DNA of 64,000 bases from JACVRW01 sp963751835 (GTDB lineage Bacteria > Actinomycetota > Thermoleophilia > Solirubrobacterales > Thermoleophilaceae), in NCBI GenBank assembly GCA_963751835.1, contig CAVVWD010000021.1, positions 22,339-86,338 of the forward strand, read 5' to 3'. This document shows, in pieces, positions 10,137 through 19,064 of this stretch. Each line of letters opens with the position of its first letter. Position 1 is the stretch's first letter. The notes below the pieces were generated by a model. It was not told where the DNA came from. It did no database searches and was given only the letters and a program-made list of their open reading frames with translations. A program made the position numbers and the translations under genes.

Positions 10137-13100
10137 ATGCGCTGGGTCGTCTCCAGAAGCCTGCGCTTCCGCTGGCTCGTGCTGTTCGCCGCCGCGGCGA
10201 TGATGGTGTTCGGGATCGCCCAGATTCCGAGCGCCAGGGTCGACGTCTTCCCCGAGTTCGCGCCGCCGCGGGTCGAGATCCAGACGATCGCGCTCGGCAA
10301 CTCCTCGACCGAGGTCGAGGAGCTGATCACGGTGCCGATCGAGCAGCAGCTCAGCGGCATCCCCGGCCTCGACGAGCTGCGCTCGAAGTCGGTCTCGCAG
10401 CTGTCCGCGATCCAGCTCATCTTCGAACGCGGTACGGACGAGCTGAGAGCCCGTCAGCTAGTGCAGGAGCGCATCGCGCAGGTCACGCCCACGCTGCCGA
10501 CGTGGGCGAGCCCGCCGTTCATGATGCCGCCGCTTTCGGCCACGAGCCGGATCATGAAGATCGGGCTCTCCTCGGACGAGCTGAACCTCGTCGAGATGTC
10601 CTCGATCAGCTACTGGAAGATCAGGCAGCGCCTGTTGCGCGTGCCGGGCGTCGCCGCGGTGGACATCTACGGGGAGCGCCTCCAGCAGCGGCATATTCAG
10701 GTCGACCCGGCCAAGCTGGCTGCGAACGGCGTCCCGCTCGAGCGGGTGATGGAGGTCAGCTCCAACGCCGTCGACGCCGGGGTGCTGCCCTTCGCCGAGA
10801 GCTTCGCGGTCGGTACCGGCGGATTCGTCGAGTCGGGCGGCCGGCGGATGAACGTCCGGCACGTGCAGCCGATCGTCGGGCCGAAGGAGCTCGGCGAGGT
10901 GCCCATCATGAGCCGCGACGGGCGCGAGCTGACGCTCTCGGATCTCGCCACGGTGAAGGAGGACCATCAGCCGGTCTGGGGCGAGGGCGTCGTCAACGGA
11001 GGCGACGGCCTGCTGCTGATCGTGCAGAAGTTCCGCGGCGCCAACACCATGGAGGTCACGCAGGGGGTCGAGGACGCGATCGACGAGCTGCGCCCCGGCC
11101 TGCCCGGCATGGAGATCGACACCACGATCTTCCGGCCCGCCACGTTCATCGAGCAGTCGATCGACAACCTCACGACGGCACTCCTGATCGGCGTGCTGCT
11201 CGTGATCCTCATCATCGTCGCGTTCCTGTTCGAGTGGCGCACCGCTTTCATCAGCCTGATCGCGATCCCGCTCTCCCTGATCGCGGCGATCCTGGTGCTC
11301 GACCTCGCCGACAGGAGCATCAACGTGATGGTCCTTGCCGGCCTGGTGGTGGCCATCGGGGTGGTGGTCGACGACGCGATCATCGACGTGGAGAACATCG
11401 TTCGGCGGCTGCGGAAGCGCGCGCGCCGGCGGTATCGACGTATCGACGTTCCGGGTGGTGCTCGACGCGTCGGTCGAGGTGCGCAGCGCGATCACCTACG
11501 CGACCGTGATCAACGTCGTCGCGATCGTGCCGGTCTTCTTCCTGCAGGGCCTGTCGGGGTCGTTCTTCCAGCCGCTCGTGCTCTCGTACGGGCTGGCGGT
11601 GCTCGTGTCGATGATCGTCGCCCTGACGGTCACGCCTGCGCTGTGCCTGCTGCTGCTGTCGAAGGGACACCTCCGGCACGGCGACTCGCCGCTGCTGCGC
11701 GTGTTGAAACGCGGCTACGGCGCGATCCTCGAACGGGTCATCCGCCGGCCGAGCCCGGCGATCGCGACTGCGGCCGTGTTCCTGCTCGCCGGGCTGCTGA
11801 TCTACCCGACACTCGGGTCGCAGCTGCTGCCCAACTTCAAGGAGCGCGACTTCCTGATGCACTGGCTGACCGAGCCGGCCACCGGCGCGGACGGAGGAGA
11901 AGCGCATCTCGATCCGGGCCTGCCGCGACCTCCGCGAGATCCCGGGTGTGCGCAACTGCGGCTCCCACATCGGGCAGGCGCTGCTGTCCGACGAGATCTA
12001 CGGCGTCTACTTCGGCGAGAACTGGATCAGCGTGAGCGAGGACGTCGACTACGACGAGACCTCGCCTCCATCGACAGGACGATCGAGGGATACCCGGGCC
12101 TCTACCGCGACAGGCAGACCTATCTACGAGAGCGGATCAAGGAGGTGCTGACAGGCACGAGCGAGTCGATCGTAGTCCGCATCTTCGGCCCCGACCTCGA
12201 GGTCCTGCGCGCGAAGGCGGACGAGGTGGCCGATGCGGTCTCCGGCGTCGAGGGCGCCATCGACGTGTCACCCGACTTCGCGGAGGACCTGCCGCACGTC
12301 GAGGTGGAGCTGAACCTCGCGGCGGCGCGGCGTTACGGCCTGAAGCCGGGCGACGTCCGGCGCCAGTCCTCGACGCTGCTGGCGAGCGAGGAGGTCAGCG
12401 ACATCTTCGTCGGCGGCAAGGCCTACGACGTGCACGTCTGGAGCATCCCGTCGGCGCGCGACAGCCTCACCGACGTACAGGAGCTTCCGATCGACACCCC
12501 CAATGGCGGCCACGTGCAGCTCAGCCAGGTGGCCGACGTCCGGGTAGCGCCGACTCCCAACCACATCGAGCGTGAGCTGCAGTCGCGCCGCATCGACGTG
12601 GGCGCCAACGTTGAAGGCCGCGACCTCGCCGCCGTCGTCGACGAGGTCGAGGACGCCGTCGACGGGGTCAAGTTCCCGCGCGAGTACCACGCCGAGGTGC
12701 TCGGCGAGTCCACCGAGCTGAACGCCGCCCAGGACCGGCTGTTCATCTTCGGGATCGCCGCCGCGATAGCGATCTTCCTGCTGCTGCACGCCGCGTTCGG
12801 GAGCCTCCGGCTGGCGATCCTGACGTTCCTGCTGCTGCCGATGGCGCTCGTGGGCGGGGTGCTCGCGGTGTGGCTCGGCGACGGCATTCTCTCGCTCGGC
12901 GCGCTGGTCGGCTTCCTGACGGTGTTCGGCATCGCCGCGCGCAACGGCATCCTCATGATCAGCCACTTCCAACACCTGGAGCGGCACGAGGGCGAGCCGT
13001 TCGGCCCGGGGCTCGTGCTGCGCGGCGCTCAGGAGCGCCTGGCGCCGATTCTCATGACCGCATCGGCTACCGGCCTGGCACTCGTGCCGCTGGCGGTGCC

Positions 13101-13233
13101 GGGCGCGATTCCCGGCCACGAGATCGAGCATCCGATGGCGATAGTCATCCTCGGCGGCCTGATCACCGCCACCTTGCTCAACCTCTTCGTGCTGCCTGCC
13201 CTGTACCTGCGCTTTGGGAAGCGCGCGGGCTAG
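10137..13233 (+). CDS. Second RND efflux permease, CusA/CzcA-like; three frame changes
   Basis: About 1031 residues once three frame changes are bridged: +1 near 11420-11432 (GCGCGCGCC), +1 near 11890 (GACGGAGGAG) and -1 near 12055-12062. The N-terminus (VDVFPEFAPPRVEIQTIALG), TM4 motif (VVVDDAIIDVENIVRRL, about residue 410) and C-terminal half (FGIAAAIAIFLLLHAAFGSL) are fully conserved on either side of each change, so this is not an obvious decayed gene. It is a paralogue of the pump just upstream, separated only by the 153-residue adaptor. The two may form alternative or heteromeric pumps sharing that adaptor. Substrate is not predictable here. Confidence 0.88.
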
Positions 13234-13423
13234 ACGGCTGCTCCGAGAGGGTGCGCCGCTGCTTCGCGAGGATGCTCGCGGCGAGCGCCGCATTGAGCTC
13301 GTCGAGGTATTCGCCCACCGTCGCGTCCTCGCCCACTTCGGCGAGGCAGCGGTCGATCTCCTCCCAGGCCTCGTCGCCGGTAAGCCCGAAGTCCTTCGCA
13401 CAGCTGAAGATCGCCTGCAGCAC
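13178..13423 (-). CDS. Small acidic helical protein, unknown
   Basis: An 81-residue frame starting at GTG 13423 and overlapping the 3' end of the RND gene on the opposite strand by 56 bases. The first 60 residues look like a real compact helical protein (FSCAKDFGLTGDEAWEEIDR, LAEVGEDATVGEYLDELNAA) with balanced charge, unlike the Arg/Pro-rich antisense translations common in this GC-rich window. The last 20 residues, over the overlap, look less protein-like. I do not recognise the family. Real coding is likely but not certain. Confidence 0.5.
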   Translation of the reverse strand: MLQAIFSCAKDFGLTGDEAWEEIDRCLAEVGEDATVGEYLDELNAALAASILAKQRRTLSEQPSSPRASQSAGTGQAARRG

Positions 13424-13505
13424 TCCCTACTCCTACCCTGCCGGGAGAGCGACAAGCTTCCACTTCAACCTGAAACGGGGCTGAGAGCGGTAGGCTGCCC
13501 GGCCT

Positions 13506-15446
13506 GTGAGGAGGGGAGGCCTGATCGGTGCGCTCGCGCTGGCGCTACTCGGCGCCGCTGCGCCTGCAGCCGCTGCGCCGCCCCGCTGCGACCCGATCGA
13601 TCCGGCCCACTGCCTCCTGCCGTGGCCGAACGACCACTTCCGCAAGGGCGGCAAGCTCGCGCTGCGCGACTCGATGATGCCGCGCAACCTGCAGGGGAAG
13701 CCGATAAGCGCCGCCGACTACAACCGCTCGAACGGGTTCAGCCCAGGGCAGATCATCGTCACGCGCGTCCCGGGGCTCGACCTGAGGCGAAGCGGCGCCG
13801 TTCCGGTGAACAACATGGCCAAGGCGTTCGCCAAGCGGGCGCCGATCGTCGTAATCGACGCGAAGAGTGGCGAGCGGCAGCTGATCTGGGCGGAGCTCGA
13901 CGCACAGGCGACGAACCCCGGCAAACGCGCCCTGCTCGTGCACCCGGGGGCGAACTGGCGCGAGGGTCGCCGATACATCGTCGCGCTGCGCAACCTGAAG
14001 GACGCCCGCGGGCGTACGCTCGAGGCGAGGCGGGCCTTCCGCCGCCTGCGGGACGGGGACGATCCCGGCCGTCGCTACAAGGACATCTTCCGCCGGCTCG
14101 AGGAGGCGGGCATCAGGCGCCGCAGCCTCTACCTCGCGTGGGACTTCACAGTCGCCACGAGGCAGAACCTCTCCGAGCGCCTCCTCCACATCCGCAACCG
14201 AGCGTTCGCCGAGCTCGGGGACCGTGACCTCGGCGACCTGAAGGTTCAGGGGTCGGCGCCGCGGTTCACTGTCGACAGCTCGACGCAGATGACCCCCGAC
14301 GTCAGGCGCGTCGACGGCACCTTCACGGTGCCCTGCTTCCTCAACCGGCCGGGCTGCCCGCCGGGCTCGCGCTTCAAGCTGGGGGGCCGGCAGCTCATCG
14401 AGCGGATGCCGGGCAACGTCCAGGTCGAGCGCTTCATCTGCCTGGTGCCGAACGCCGCGCAGAACGCGCGCCCGCTGATCTTCGGTCACGGGCTCCTGGG
14501 CGGAGCGGAGGCCGTGCTCCCGCTCGCGCCGCTCGCGGTGGCCGGCAGCTTCGTGGCCTGCGCGACCGACTGGTCGGGCATGGCCGCGGAGGACATCCCG
14601 AACGTGCTCGACCTGTCACGCGACCTGTCGAAGTTCCCGACGCTCGCGGACCGCAACCAGCAGGGCTTCCTTAACTTCATGTTCCTCGGCCGCCTGATGG
14701 TGCACGCGCAGGGCTTCGACGCCCACCCCGAGTTCGGCGGCCGCATCGACACCACGCGACTCTTCTACGCGGGCGCCAGCCAGGGCGGAATCCTCGGCGG
14801 CGCGCTCACCGCGGTGGCGCCGGACTTCGAGCGCTCGGCGCTGATCGTCCCGGCGATGAACTTCAGCGTCCTGCTCGCCCGCAGCACCCAGTTCGGCCGC
14901 TTCGCCGACGTGCTCTACCCGAGCTATCCGGACCAGATCGAGCGTGCGCTCATCAACTCGATGGTCCAGCTCCTGTGGGACCGAGGCGAGGCGAACGGCT
15001 ACGCCTGGCACATGACGCGCGACCCGTATCCGGAGACCCCGCGTCACACGGTCCTGCTGCACGAAGCGTTCGGCGACCACCAGGTGGCGAACGTGGCCAC
15101 GGAGGTCGAGGCGCGCGTGGTCGGCGCCCGCCTGCGCACGCCGGCGCTCGACCCCGGCCGCAGCCGAGACCGCCGCCCCCTCTACGGCATCCCGCGCATC
15201 ACGCGCCTCCCGTACAAGGGCAACGCGCTCGTCGTGTTCGACATCGGCCCGCAGCGCGGCGACCTCGGCACCCCGCCGGCGCCGCTCACGAACACGCCGC
15301 CCGAGATCGGCGTCGACCCGCACTCGCTGACGGGGCTCTCCGCCCCGGCCGCGGCGCAGTTCTCCGAGTTCCTGAAGGTGGGAGGGGCTCTCGTCGACAC
15401 CTGCGGCGGGAAGCCGTGCTACGCGGCGGGTTGGGCGGGGCCTTGA
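13506..15446 (+). CDS. Secreted alpha/beta-hydrolase-like protein
   Basis: A 646-residue protein with a signal peptide (GLIGALALALLGAAAPAAAA). The N-terminal half resembles the Ig-like N-terminal region of large secreted lipases (CLLPWPNDHFRKG opening). The C-terminal half has hydrolase-fold features: FGHGLLGGAEAVLP (oxyanion loop region), GASQGGILGG (nucleophile elbow, Gly-x-Ser-x-Gly) and HEAFGDHQVAN (candidate catalytic His). It is probably an extracellular esterase or lipase, substrate unknown. The start codon is GTG. The stop (TGATG) overlaps the ATG of the patatin gene by one base, so the two putative lipid hydrolases are likely co-expressed. Confidence 0.82.
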   Translation: MRRGGLIGALALALLGAAAPAAAAPPRCDPIDPAHCLLPWPNDHFRKGGKLALRDSMMPRNLQGKPISAADYNRSNGFSPGQIIVTRVPGLDLRRSGAVPVNNMAKAFAKRAPIVVIDAKSGERQLIWAELDAQATNPGKRALLVHPGANWREGRRYIVALRNLKDARGRTLEARRAFRRLRDGDDPGRRYKDIFRRLEEAGIRRRSLYLAWDFTVATRQNLSERLLHIRNRAFAELGDRDLGDLKVQGSAPRFTVDSSTQMTPDVRRVDGTFTVPCFLNRPGCPPGSRFKLGGRQLIERMPGNVQVERFICLVPNAAQNARPLIFGHGLLGGAEAVLPLAPLAVAGSFVACATDWSGMAAEDIPNVLDLSRDLSKFPTLADRNQQGFLNFMFLGRLMVHAQGFDAHPEFGGRIDTTRLFYAGASQGGILGGALTAVAPDFERSALIVPAMNFSVLLARSTQFGRFADVLYPSYPDQIERALINSMVQLLWDRGEANGYAWHMTRDPYPETPRHTVLLHEAFGDHQVANVATEVEARVVGARLRTPALDPGRSRDRRPLYGIPRITRLPYKGNALVVFDIGPQRGDLGTPPAPLTNTPPEIGVDPHSLTGLSAPAAAQFSEFLKVGGALVDTCGGKPCYAAGWAGP

Positions 15447-16369
15447 TGGCGGCTTCGCGCGTCCTCGCCATCGACGGCGGCGGCATCCGCGGGCTGATTC
15501 CGGCGCTCGTGCTGGCCGAGCTCGAGGAGCGCTCCGGCCGGCGGGTCTTCGAGCTATTCGACCTGATCGCCGGGACGTCGACGGGCGGGATCATCGCGGG
15601 CGCCGTGTGCGCCCCGGACCCCCTGCCCGCGGCCGAGGTGGCGGCGATCTACGAGGAGGAGGGCCCGCGCATATTCGATCGCTCGATCTGGCAGCGCATC
15701 CAAAGCGCCGAGGGACTGATCGACGAGAAATACGACGACGCGGCGCTCGACAGCGCACTTGAGCGCTTTCTCGGCGAGAAGCGGCTGAGCGAGACACGGC
15801 CCGACCTCATCGTCCCCACCTACGACACGGCCGGGCCGGGACCGTATTTCTTCAAGACGGCGGACGCCCGCGTTGATCCGGCCGAGGACGCCCCGCTGTC
15901 GGAGGTGGCCCGCGCGACGTCCGCCGCACCGACCTATTTCGAGCCGCTCGCGCGGGGCGCGCAAGCGCTCGTCGACGGGGGCGTGTTCGCGGTCAACCCC
16001 GGGATGAGCGCGCTGGCCGAGGCACTGCGCGGCCAGCCGGGGGGCGAGGTCACGATGGTGTCGCTCGGCACCGGGGAGCGAACCCTCAAGCGCTCCTTCG
16101 ACGAGATCAAGGACTGGGGGCTCGTGGAGTGGGCGCGCCCGATCCTCGATGTCGTGTTCGACGGGATCTCGGACGCCGTGGACTATCAGGTGCGCCACGT
16201 GCTCGGCGATGAGCGCTACTGGCGCTTCCAGGTGGAGCTCTCCCGGGCGAGCGACGATCTCGACGACGCGAGCGAGGAGAACCTCGCGCTGCTCCGGGGG
16301 CACGCGGAGGAGCTGATCGCGGACCGCTCGGCGGACCTCGACGAGGTGATCTCGGCGCTCACGGCCTGA
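15446..16369 (+). CDS. Patatin-like phospholipase
   Basis: A 307-residue cytosolic-type patatin. The oxyanion-hole glycines are in DGGGIRG near residue 10, the nucleophile serine is in GTSTGG near residue 46, and the catalytic Asp is in DGG (ALVDGGVFAVNPG) near residue 178. These are all three parts of the Ser-Asp dyad signature. Family members are lipid acyl hydrolases that cleave phospholipids or galactolipids. The C-terminal 100 residues (VEWARPILDVVFDGISDAVD, YQVRHVLGDERYWRFQVEL) are typical of the short bacterial patatin group. It starts directly on the stop of the secreted hydrolase gene. The next gene, pdxS, is 111 bases away and has its own candidate promoter. Confidence 0.93.
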   Translation: MAASRVLAIDGGGIRGLIPALVLAELEERSGRRVFELFDLIAGTSTGGIIAGAVCAPDPLPAAEVAAIYEEEGPRIFDRSIWQRIQSAEGLIDEKYDDAALDSALERFLGEKRLSETRPDLIVPTYDTAGPGPYFFKTADARVDPAEDAPLSEVARATSAAPTYFEPLARGAQALVDGGVFAVNPGMSALAEALRGQPGGEVTMVSLGTGERTLKRSFDEIKDWGLVEWARPILDVVFDGISDAVDYQVRHVLGDERYWRFQVELSRASDDLDDASEENLALLRGHAEELIADRSADLDEVISALTA

Positions 16370-16464
16370 GCGCCCCGGCTCCCGTCCGTACAGGCCGGCG
16401 CGAGCTCCTGCTCCGCGCGGGCCCAACTTCCCCTGCACGGCGCGGCCCGGCGCCGCGAGCGGGC

Positions 16465-16470
16465 TATTCT
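16465..16470 (+). promoter_or_regulatory. Candidate -10 box for pdxS (near-leaderless transcript)
   Basis: TATTCT lies ten bases upstream of the pdxS ATG in an otherwise GC-rich stretch, and there is no clear Shine-Dalgarno between it and the start. That spacing would put the transcription start two to five bases before the ATG, as in the leaderless mRNAs common in actinobacteria. No convincing -35 is visible. Inference only. Confidence 0.3.
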
Positions 16471-16480
16471 CATTAACCAC

Positions 16481-17365
16481 ATGGAAACCGGGACTTTCAG
16501 AGTCAAGGCGGGCCTCGCCGAGATGCTCAAGGGCGGGGTCATCATGGACGTGGTCACGGCCGAGCAGGCGAAGATCGCCGAGGACGCCGGCGCGGCCGCG
16601 GTCATGGCGCTCGAGCGCGTCCCGGCGGACATTCGCGCGGACGGCGGGGTCGCCCGGATGTCGAACCCCGCGATGATCGAGGCGATCCAGGAGGCCGTGA
16701 CGATCCCGGTCATGGCCAAGGCGCGAATCGGGCACTTCGTCGAGGCGCAGGTGCTCGAGGCGCTCGAGGTCGACTACATCGACGAGTCCGAGGTGCTCAC
16801 CCCCGCCGACGAGGCGCACCACATCGACAAGTGGGCCTTCAAGGTCCCGTTCGTTTGCGGCGCGACGAACCTGGGCGAGGCGCTCCGGCGCATCGCCGAG
16901 GGGGCGGCGATGATCCGCTCGAAGGGCGAGGCGGGCACGGGCAACGTCGTGGAGGCTGTGCGCCATATCCGCCTGATCACGGGCGAGATCCGGCGGCTCG
17001 CAACGCTCACCCCGATGGAGCTTGCGGCGTCGGCCAAGGAGCTGCAGGCGCCGCTCGAGCTCGTGCGCGATGTGGCCGAGCGCGGCAAGCTGCCGGTCGT
17101 GCTGTTCTGCGCGGGCGGGATCGCGACCCCGGCCGACGCCGCGCTGATGATGCAGCTCGGCGCCGAGGGCAACTTCGTCGGCTCGGGCATCTTCAAGTCC
17201 TCCGACCCGGAGCGCCGCGCGCGCGCCATCGTCGAAGCCACCACCCACTACGAGGACGCCGCGCGTGTGGCGGCAGCGTCGCGCGAGCTGGGCGACGCCA
17301 TGCCGGGCATCGAGATCGGCACGCTCCAGGAGAACGGCGGCCTGCTGCAGAACCGCGGTTGGTGA
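16481..17365 (+). CDS. pdxS: Pyridoxal 5'-phosphate synthase subunit PdxS
   Basis: A 294-residue PdxS of standard length. It condenses ribose 5-phosphate, glyceraldehyde 3-phosphate and ammonia to PLP. Visible hallmarks are the N-terminus (KAGLAEMLKGGVIMDVVTAE), the active-site lysine region (VPADIRADGGVARMS, VMAKARIGHFVEAQ), the phosphate-binding RSKGEAGTGNVVEAVRHIR, and the C-terminal GNFVGSGIFKSSDPERRA. PdxS forms a dodecamer that binds PdxT, which follows 41 bases downstream. No frame problems. Confidence 0.98.
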   Translation: METGTFRVKAGLAEMLKGGVIMDVVTAEQAKIAEDAGAAAVMALERVPADIRADGGVARMSNPAMIEAIQEAVTIPVMAKARIGHFVEAQVLEALEVDYIDESEVLTPADEAHHIDKWAFKVPFVCGATNLGEALRRIAEGAAMIRSKGEAGTGNVVEAVRHIRLITGEIRRLATLTPMELAASAKELQAPLELVRDVAERGKLPVVLFCAGGIATPADAALMMQLGAEGNFVGSGIFKSSDPERRARAIVEATTHYEDAARVAAASRELGDAMPGIEIGTLQENGGLLQNRGW

Positions 17366-17406
17366 GCGTCTTGCGCGAGGGGCCGGGCTCGGCCCGGACC
17401 GGAGCG

Positions 17407-17964
17407 ATGCCGTCACCGCTCATCGGCGTTCTCGCCCTCCAGGGCGACTTCGAGGCGCACGCTCGTGCGCTCGCCGAGGCGGGCGCGGACGCCCGTGAGG
17501 TCCGCACGCCCGAGGGGCTGGAAGGGCTCGACGGGCTCGTGCTCCCCGGAGGCGAGTCCACGACGATGACGCTCGGGATCGAGCGCGAGGGCCTCGCCGA
17601 GCCGCTGCGCGCGCTCGTGCGCGGCGGCACACCCGTGCTCGCCACCTGCGCCGGCCTGATCATGCTCGACCGCGACCACCTCGACCTGCTCGACGTGACC
17701 GCCCGCCGCAACGCCTTCGGGCGCCAGCTCCACAGCTTCGAAGCGCAGATCGAGCTCGACGGCCTGGGGCCCGTTACCGCGGTCTTCATCCGCGCGCCCT
17801 GGGTGGACGAGCACGGACCCGAGGTCGAGGTGCTAGCCGAGCTCGACGGCCACCCGGTGGCCGTGCGCCAGGACAACATCCTCGCGGTGGCCTTCCACCC
17901 CGAGCTGACCGAAGACCGCAGCCTGCACAGATGGCTGCTCGACCGAGCGGGAGTTCTCTCATGA
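17407..17964 (+). CDS. pdxT: Pyridoxal 5'-phosphate synthase glutaminase subunit PdxT
   Basis: A 185-residue class I glutamine amidotransferase that releases ammonia from glutamine and channels it to PdxS. It shows LALQGDFEAHARAL, the GGEST motif (LPGGESTTM), the nucleophile cysteine in ATCAGLIML, and the His-Glu pair in AFHPELTED. The ATG start at 17407 was chosen because it directly precedes the conserved IGVLALQGDF opening. Its stop overlaps the ATG of the M29 aminopeptidase (ATGA). Confidence 0.97.
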   Translation: MPSPLIGVLALQGDFEAHARALAEAGADAREVRTPEGLEGLDGLVLPGGESTTMTLGIEREGLAEPLRALVRGGTPVLATCAGLIMLDRDHLDLLDVTARRNAFGRQLHSFEAQIELDGLGPVTAVFIRAPWVDEHGPEVEVLAELDGHPVAVRQDNILAVAFHPELTEDRSLHRWLLDRAGVLS

Positions 17965-19064
17965 GGGACCAGCGCGCTGAGGCGCTCGCGAAGATCCTCG
18001 TCCAGTACTCGACGCGCGTCCAGAAGGGCGACGTGTGCGTGATCCAGTCGACCACGGCGGCCGAGCCGCTCGTCCAGGCGATCTATGAGGAGGTGCTGCG
18101 CGCCGGCGGCCTGCCGGTGATGCAGCTGACGACCTCGGGCGCCCAGGCAGCCTTCTACGAGCTGGCCTCGGACCAGCAGCTGGATTGGATCCCGCCGACG
18201 ACCAAATGGGCCGTCGAGAACGCCGACGTCCGCATCGCGATCCTGGCCGACGTGAACTCGCGCGAGCTCTCGCGGGCCGATCCGAAGAAGCAGGCCCGCA
18301 CGCAGAAGGCGCGCAAGCCGATCATGGAGACTGCGATGCGGCGCGCGGCAGCGGGGGAGCACCGCTGGTCGGTGACGCTGTTTCCCACGCATTCCTACGC
18401 GAGTGAGGCGGGAATGTCCCTGTCCGAGTACGAGGACTTCTACTACGCCGCCTGCCTCGCCACGGACGGCGACCCGGTCACGGCCTGGCAGCGCCAGTCG
18501 GACCAGGTCAACCACCTGGCCGAGTGGGTCCGGGGGAAGGAGGAGGTGCGCATCCAGGCCGAGGGCACGGACATCACCCTGGGCGTGGCCGGGCGCACCT
18601 GGATCCCCTGCGTCGGCGAGCACAACATGCCCGATGGAGAGTTCTTCACCGGTCCGGTCGAGGACTCGGTGAACGGCGAGATCGCCTTCTCCTTCCCGGC
18701 CAGCTACGGCGGCCGCACGGTGTCCGGCGTGCGCTTCCGGTTCGAGGACGGCAAGGTGGTCGACGCGTCGGCCGAGCAGGGCGAGGAGTTCCTGCTCGAG
18801 ATGCTCGACACCGACGAGGGCGCGCGCCGGCTCGGCGAGCTCGGCATCGGGACCAACTTCGGGATCGCCACCGGCACCAAGGAGATCCTGCTCGACGAGA
18901 AGATCGGCGGGACGGTCCACATGGCGATCGGGATGTCCTATCCGGAGAGCGGCGGCACCAACAGCTCCGCCGTCCACTGGGACATGGTCTGCGACCTGCG
19001 GAAGGGCGGCTCGATCACGGTCGACGGCGAGGAGCTGCAGCGCGACGGGAAGTTCCTCGTCTGA
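17961..19064 (+). CDS. M29-family (thermophilic) metallo-aminopeptidase
   Basis: A 367-residue aminopeptidase of the AmpS/PepS (M29) family, which removes N-terminal residues using two metal ions. Diagnostic segments are the N-terminal QYSTRVQKGDVCVIQS, the region VGEHNMPDGEFFTGPVEDSV that carries metal ligands (Glu, His), the later GIGTNFGIATGTKEILLDEK, and the C-terminal HWDMVCDL with the His and Asp ligands. It is coupled to pdxT through an ATGA overlap. The last 50 bases are overlapped on the opposite strand by the 3' end of the BNR/LamG gene, a convergent arrangement. Confidence 0.93.
   Translation: MRDQRAEALAKILVQYSTRVQKGDVCVIQSTTAAEPLVQAIYEEVLRAGGLPVMQLTTSGAQAAFYELASDQQLDWIPPTTKWAVENADVRIAILADVNSRELSRADPKKQARTQKARKPIMETAMRRAAAGEHRWSVTLFPTHSYASEAGMSLSEYEDFYYAACLATDGDPVTAWQRQSDQVNHLAEWVRGKEEVRIQAEGTDITLGVAGRTWIPCVGEHNMPDGEFFTGPVEDSVNGEIAFSFPASYGGRTVSGVRFRFEDGKVVDASAEQGEEFLLEMLDTDEGARRLGELGIGTNFGIATGTKEILLDEKIGGTVHMAIGMSYPESGGTNSSAVHWDMVCDLRKGGSITVDGEELQRDGKFLV

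Noticed and set aside
11420..12062. Programmed frameshifting or pseudogene decay in the second RND pump
   Set aside because: The same kind of +1 change recurs in unrelated genes including rel, without slippery-site plus structure signals, and conservation continues on both sides. Sequence error is simpler.
15554..17416. A 620-residue minus-strand open frame antisense to patatin and pdxS
   Set aside because: It is antisense to two clear conserved genes and has no recognisable motif.
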